A stretch of DNA of 64,000 bases from Phytopythium helicoides (taxonomy: Eukaryota > Oomycota > Peronosporomycetes > Pythiales > Pythiaceae), in the NCBI GenBank assembly GCA_024867545.1, contig JANFNE010000077.1, forward strand, positions 1-64,000. Direction: 5' to 3'. The notes beneath the pieces are model-generated. The model was not told where the DNA came from, made no database searches, and saw only the letters and a list, made by a program, of their open reading frames with translations. The position numbers and the translations under genes were made by a program. Positions 59,950-64,000 of this stretch are shown piece by piece; the first letter of the stretch is position 1; each line of letters starts with the position of its first letter.

Positions 59950-60598
59950 CCACATCGCCAACCACAAACACACAAACAACACATACTTGCCAACAAACAC
60001 ACGCCAACAAAAAACAAACACACACTACACATACCATACAAACACACACACATTCACACACTACAAACAACACACAAACACACAAACAACACACTTACAC
60101 AATTATACCATTCTTACCATCACACCAATCATGCACACACAACAAACAACACACAACAAACAACTCACACAAATCACACAACTACACTCCCCACCAGACC
60201 TCCGTGTCCAAACGAACAAAAACGAGACGCATGGACGGCAAGATACTATGCATTATGGACGAGGACATCTGGAACCCTAGATGAAATCTAGAACGACGCT
60301 CGTCATGTCGGATCCGAGACCGATATCCGAGCAAAGAAAGTGCAATACCGATGCAAGAGGCGAGCGATCAATGCGATGGTCAATTACGGATAGGAGAAGA
60401 AGGATAGGATGAGTAGGATGAAGAAGGGACGAGGGTGAAGCAATGATGATGATATTGAGAGCGATAGAGAATAGAGAATAGAGAATGGATTGTGTAGATT
60501 GTCGAGTATGTAAGGAGCAGCAAAAGGAAAGAATAAAAGTGGCAAGTGGATCGGTGGAAAGAAAGAGGAAGAGAGGAAAGGAAGGAAAGAAGAAGGAA

Positions 60599-60671
60599 CT
60601 CTCCCAGCTGGGTTTGAACCAGCGACCTTGTGGTTAACAGCCACACGCTCTACCAACTGAGCTATAGGAGA
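60599..60671 (-). tRNA. tRNA-Asn(GUU), unit 31
   Basis: Same 73 nt as unit 1; the 708-bp unit lacks 14 bp of the ACA-rich part near 60866. Confidence 0.97.
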
Positions 60672-61306
60672 CCACATCGCCAACCACAAACACACAAACA
60701 ACACATACTTGCCAACAAACACACGCCAACAAAAAACAAACACACACTACACATACCATACAAACACACACACATTCACACACTACAAACAACACACAAA
60801 CACACAAACAACACACTTACACAATTATACCATTCTTACCATCACACCAATCATGCACACACAACAAACAACTCACACAAATCACACAACTACACTCCCC
60901 ACCAGACCTCCGTGTCCAAACGAACAAAAACGAGACGCATGGACGGCAAGATACTATGCATTATGGACGAGGACATCTGGAACCCTAGATGAAATCTAGA
61001 ACGACGCTCGTCATGTCGGATCCGAGACCGATATCCGAGCAAAGAAAGTGCAATACCGATGCAAGAGGCGAGCGATCAATGCGATGGTCAATTACGGATA
61101 GGAGAAGAAGGATAGGATGAGTAGGATGAAGAAGGGACGAGGGTGAAGCAATGATGATGATATTGAGAGCGATAGAGAATAGAGAATAGAGAATGGATTG
61201 TGTAGATTGTCGAGTATGTAAGGAGCAGCAAAAGGAAAGAATAAAAGTGGCAAGTGGATCGGTGGAAAGAAAGAGGAAGAGAGGAAAGGAAGGAAAGAAG
61301 AAGGAA

Positions 61307-61379
61307 CTCTCCCAGCTGGGTTTGAACCAGCGACCTTGTGGTTAACAGCCACACGCTCTACCAACTGAGCTATAGGAGA
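61307..61379 (-). tRNA. tRNA-Asn(GUU), unit 32
   Basis: Same 73 nt as unit 1; unit 60999-61720. Confidence 0.97.
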
Positions 61380-62028
61380 CCACATCGCCAACCACAAACA
61401 CACAAACAACACATACTTGCCAACAAACACACGCCAACAAAAAACAAACACACACTACACATACCATACAAACACACACACATTCACACACTACAAACAA
61501 CACACAAACACACAAACAACACACTTACACAATTATACCATTCTTACCATCACACCAATCATGCACACACAACAAACAACACACAACAAACAACTCACAC
61601 AAATCACACAACTACACTCCCCACCAGACCTCCGTGTCCAAACGAACAAAAACGAGACGCATGGACGGCAAGATACTATGCATTATGGACGAGGACATCT
61701 GGAACCCTAGATGAAATCTAGAACGACGCTCGTCATGTCGGATCCGAGACCGATATCCGAGCAAAGAAAGTGCAATACCGATGCAAGAGGCGAGCGATCA
61801 ATGCGATGGTCAATTACGGATAGGAGAAGAAGGATAGGATGAGTAGGATGAAGAAGGGACGAGGGTGAAGCAATGATGATGATATTGAGAGCGATAGAGA
61901 ATAGAGAATAGAGAATGGATTGTGTAGATTGTCGAGTATGTAAGGAGCAGCAAAAGGAAAGAATAAAAGTGGCAAGTGGATCGGTGGAAAGAAAGAGGAA
62001 GAGAGGAAAGGAAGGAAAGAAGAAGGAA

Positions 62029-62101
62029 CTCTCCCAGCTGGGTTTGAACCAGCGACCTTGTGGTTAACAGCCACACGCTCTACCAACTGAGCTATAGGAG
62101 A
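62029..62101 (-). tRNA. tRNA-Asn(GUU), unit 33
   Basis: Same 73 nt as unit 1; unit 61721-62442. Confidence 0.97.
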
Positions 62102-62750
62102 CCACATCGCCAACCACAAACACACAAACAACACATACTTGCCAACAAACACACGCCAACAAAAAACAAACACACACTACACATACCATACAAACACACA
62201 CACATTCACACACTACAAACAACACACAAACACACAAACAACACACTTACACAATTATACCATTCTTACCATCACACCAATCATGCACACACAACAAACA
62301 ACACACAACAAACAACTCACACAAATCACACAACTACACTCCCCACCAGACCTCCGTGTCCAAACGAACAAAAACGAGACGCATGGACGGCAAGATACTA
62401 TGCATTATGGACGAGGACATCTGGAACCCTAGATGAAATCTAGAACGACGCTCGTCATGTCGGATCCGAGACCGATATCCGAGCAAAGAAAGTGCAATAC
62501 CGATGCAAGAGGCGAGCGATCAATGCGATGGTCAATTACGGATAGGAGAAGAAGGATAGGATGAGTAGGATGAAGAAGGGACGAGGGTGAAGCAATGATG
62601 ATGATATTGAGAGCGATAGAGAATAGAGAATAGAGAATGGATTGTGTAGATTGTCGAGTATGTAAGGAGCAGCAAAAGGAAAGAATAAAAGTGGCAAGTG
62701 GATCGGTGGAAAGAAAGAGGAAGAGAGGAAAGGAAGGAAAGAAGAAGGAA

Positions 62751-62823
62751 CTCTCCCAGCTGGGTTTGAACCAGCGACCTTGTGGTTAACAGCCACACGC
62801 TCTACCAACTGAGCTATAGGAGA
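62751..62823 (-). tRNA. tRNA-Asn(GUU), unit 34
   Basis: Same 73 nt as unit 1; unit 62443-63164. Confidence 0.97.
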
Positions 62824-63472
62824 CCACATCGCCAACCACAAACACACAAACAACACATACTTGCCAACAAACACACGCCAACAAAAAACAAACACACACT
62901 ACACATACCATACAAACACACACACATTCACACACTACAAACAACACACAAACACACAAACAACACACTTACACAATTATACCATTCTTACCATCACACC
63001 AATCATGCACACACAACAAACAACACACAACAAACAACTCACACAAATCACACAACTACACTCCCCACCAGACCTCCGTGTCCAAACGAACAAAAACGAG
63101 ACGCATGGACGGCAAGATACTATGCATTATGGACGAGGACATCTGGAACCCTAGATGAAATCTAGAACGACGCTCGTCATGTCGGATCCGAGACCGATAT
63201 CCGAGCAAAGAAAGTGCAATACCGATGCAAGAGGCGAGCGATCAATGCGATGGTCGATTACGGATAGGAGAAGAAGGATAGGATGAGTAGGATGAAGAAG
63301 GGACGAGGGTGAAGCAATGATGATGATATTGAGAGCGATAGAGAATAGAGAATAGAGAATGGATTGTGTAGATTGTCGAGTATGTAAGGAGCAGCAAAAG
63401 GAAAGAATAAAAGTGGCAAGTGGATCGGTGGAAAGAAAGAGGAAGAGAGGAAAGGAAGGAAAGAAGAAGGAA

Positions 63473-63545
63473 CTCTCCCAGCTGGGTTTGAACCAGCGAC
63501 CTTGTGGTTAACAGCCACACGCTCTACCAACTGAGCTATAGGAGA
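63473..63545 (-). tRNA. tRNA-Asn(GUU), unit 35
   Basis: Same 73 nt as unit 1; last complete unit, with the offset-91 variant (63256). Unit 36 begins at 63887 and also has this variant (63978), but its tRNA lies beyond the window. Confidence 0.97.
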
Positions 63546-64000
63546 CCACATCGCCAACCACAAACACACAAACAACACATACTTGCCAACAAACACACGC
63601 CAACAAAAAACAAACACACACTACACATACCATACAAACACACACACATTCACACACTACAAACAACACACAAACACACAAACAACACACTTACACAATT
63701 ATACCATTCTTACCATCACACCAATCATGCACACACAACAAACAACACACAACAAACAACTCACACAAATCACACAACTACACTCCCCACCAGACCTCCG
63801 TGTCCAAACGAACAAAAACGAGACGCATGGACGGCAAGATACTATGCATTATGGACGAGGACATCTGGAACCCTAGATGAAATCTAGAACGACGCTCGTC
63901 ATGTCGGATCCGAGACCGATATCCGAGCAAAGAAAGTGCAATACCGATGCAAGAGGCGAGCGATCAATGCGATGGTCGATTACGGATAGGAGAAGAAGGA

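Larger units (their letters stand above)
38644..64000. repeat. Tandem array of 722-bp units, each with a tRNA-Asn gene
   Basis: Head-to-tail units start at 38644, 39347, 40069 and then every 722 bp, except after 43679 (728 bp) and 60291 (708 bp); the last start is 63887, cut by the window edge. There are 35 complete units. Each has, left to right on the plus strand: a balanced-composition segment of about 150 bp, gatag/gaata-type purine-rich DNA, a 43-nt pure A/G tract, the tRNA gene on the minus strand, about 220 bp almost free of G (ACAAACA-type), and a second balanced segment ending in the inverted repeat ctagat-gaa-atctag at the junction. Unit 1 is 703 bp because it lacks 19 bp of the ACA-rich part. 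Unit-to-unit differences are only a few substitutions and three small indels. Confidence 0.97.

Noticed and set aside
38733..63887. Recurrent open frames of 88, 119, 127, 97 and 60 codons in every array unit
   Set aside because: They overlap the tRNA gene and low-complexity spacer on both strands in several frames at once; composition (runs of His/Thr/Asn or Cys/Val) reflects the ACA-rich DNA. They persist only because the repeat is homogeneous.
38644..64000. CRISPR array or SINE cluster
   Set aside because: Units are 722 bp with no short repeat/unique spacer alternation, so not CRISPR. The tRNA is complete and unfused, copies are strictly head-to-tail and there are no target-site duplications or poly(A)/tail repeats, so not dispersed tRNA-derived SINEs.

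Overview
The window reads as nuclear DNA of an oomycete (Phytophthora/Pythium-type stramenopile). Genes are densely packed on both strands, introns are short (about 60-80 bp, GT..AG), coding regions are GC-rich, and an LRR receptor-like kinase sits beside a secreted trypsin-fold protease. Flagellar/basal-body genes suggest a lineage that makes flagellated zoospores. The species assignment is inference; no search was run.

Layout, 0-12 kb: 3' end of a SPRY-domain gene; mitochondrial ribosomal protein mS33 (-) divergent from ribulose-phosphate 3-epimerase (+); MRT4 ribosome-assembly factor (-) divergent from eIF3h (+); a coiled-coil protein with a basic region (+); an IQ/Sfi1-like tryptophan-repeat protein (-); and an LRR receptor-like kinase (-) whose HRD motif reads HCG, so it is probably a pseudokinase. 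12.4-38 kb: a secreted serine protease (+); a five-exon CC2D1/Lgd homologue (+); a 2,564-residue RPGRIP1L-like transition-zone protein with a very long EF-hand tail (-); eIF4E (+); the WD40 protein AAMP (-); the CAAX protease RCE1 (+); a PWWP-PHD-PHD-bromodomain chromatin reader (-); protein phosphatase 1 catalytic subunit (+); and a decayed pogo/Tigger-type DNA transposon with recognisable inverted ends. Several exon chains were rebuilt by hand from splice signals; each rebuilt chain stays in frame and restores a family motif.

From 38,644 to the right edge (25.4 kb, 40% of the window) the DNA is one head-to-tail tandem array. It has 35 complete units plus the start of a 36th; the standard unit is 722 bp. 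Every complete unit carries one 73-nt tRNA-Asn(GUU) gene on the minus strand with intact A and B boxes. Units are almost identical; exceptions are a shorter first unit (703 bp), one 728-bp and one 708-bp unit, a few shared point variants, and one tRNA copy (unit 4) with a broken D-stem pair. The array begins about 210 bp beyond the transposon and does not end inside the window. The many short open frames inside it are shadows of the repeat.

Functional themes: translation and ribosome assembly (mS33, MRT4, eIF3h, eIF4E, AAMP-type WD40 protein, tRNA-Asn array), cilium/basal body (RPGRIP1L-EF, Sfi1/IQ protein), signalling (LRR-RLK, PP1) and chromatin reading. Four divergent gene pairs share intergenic regions of only 218-334 bp. 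The tRNA-Asn array is the strongest candidate for an unusual system; the RPGRIP1L-EF-hand fusion and the receptor pseudokinase follow.
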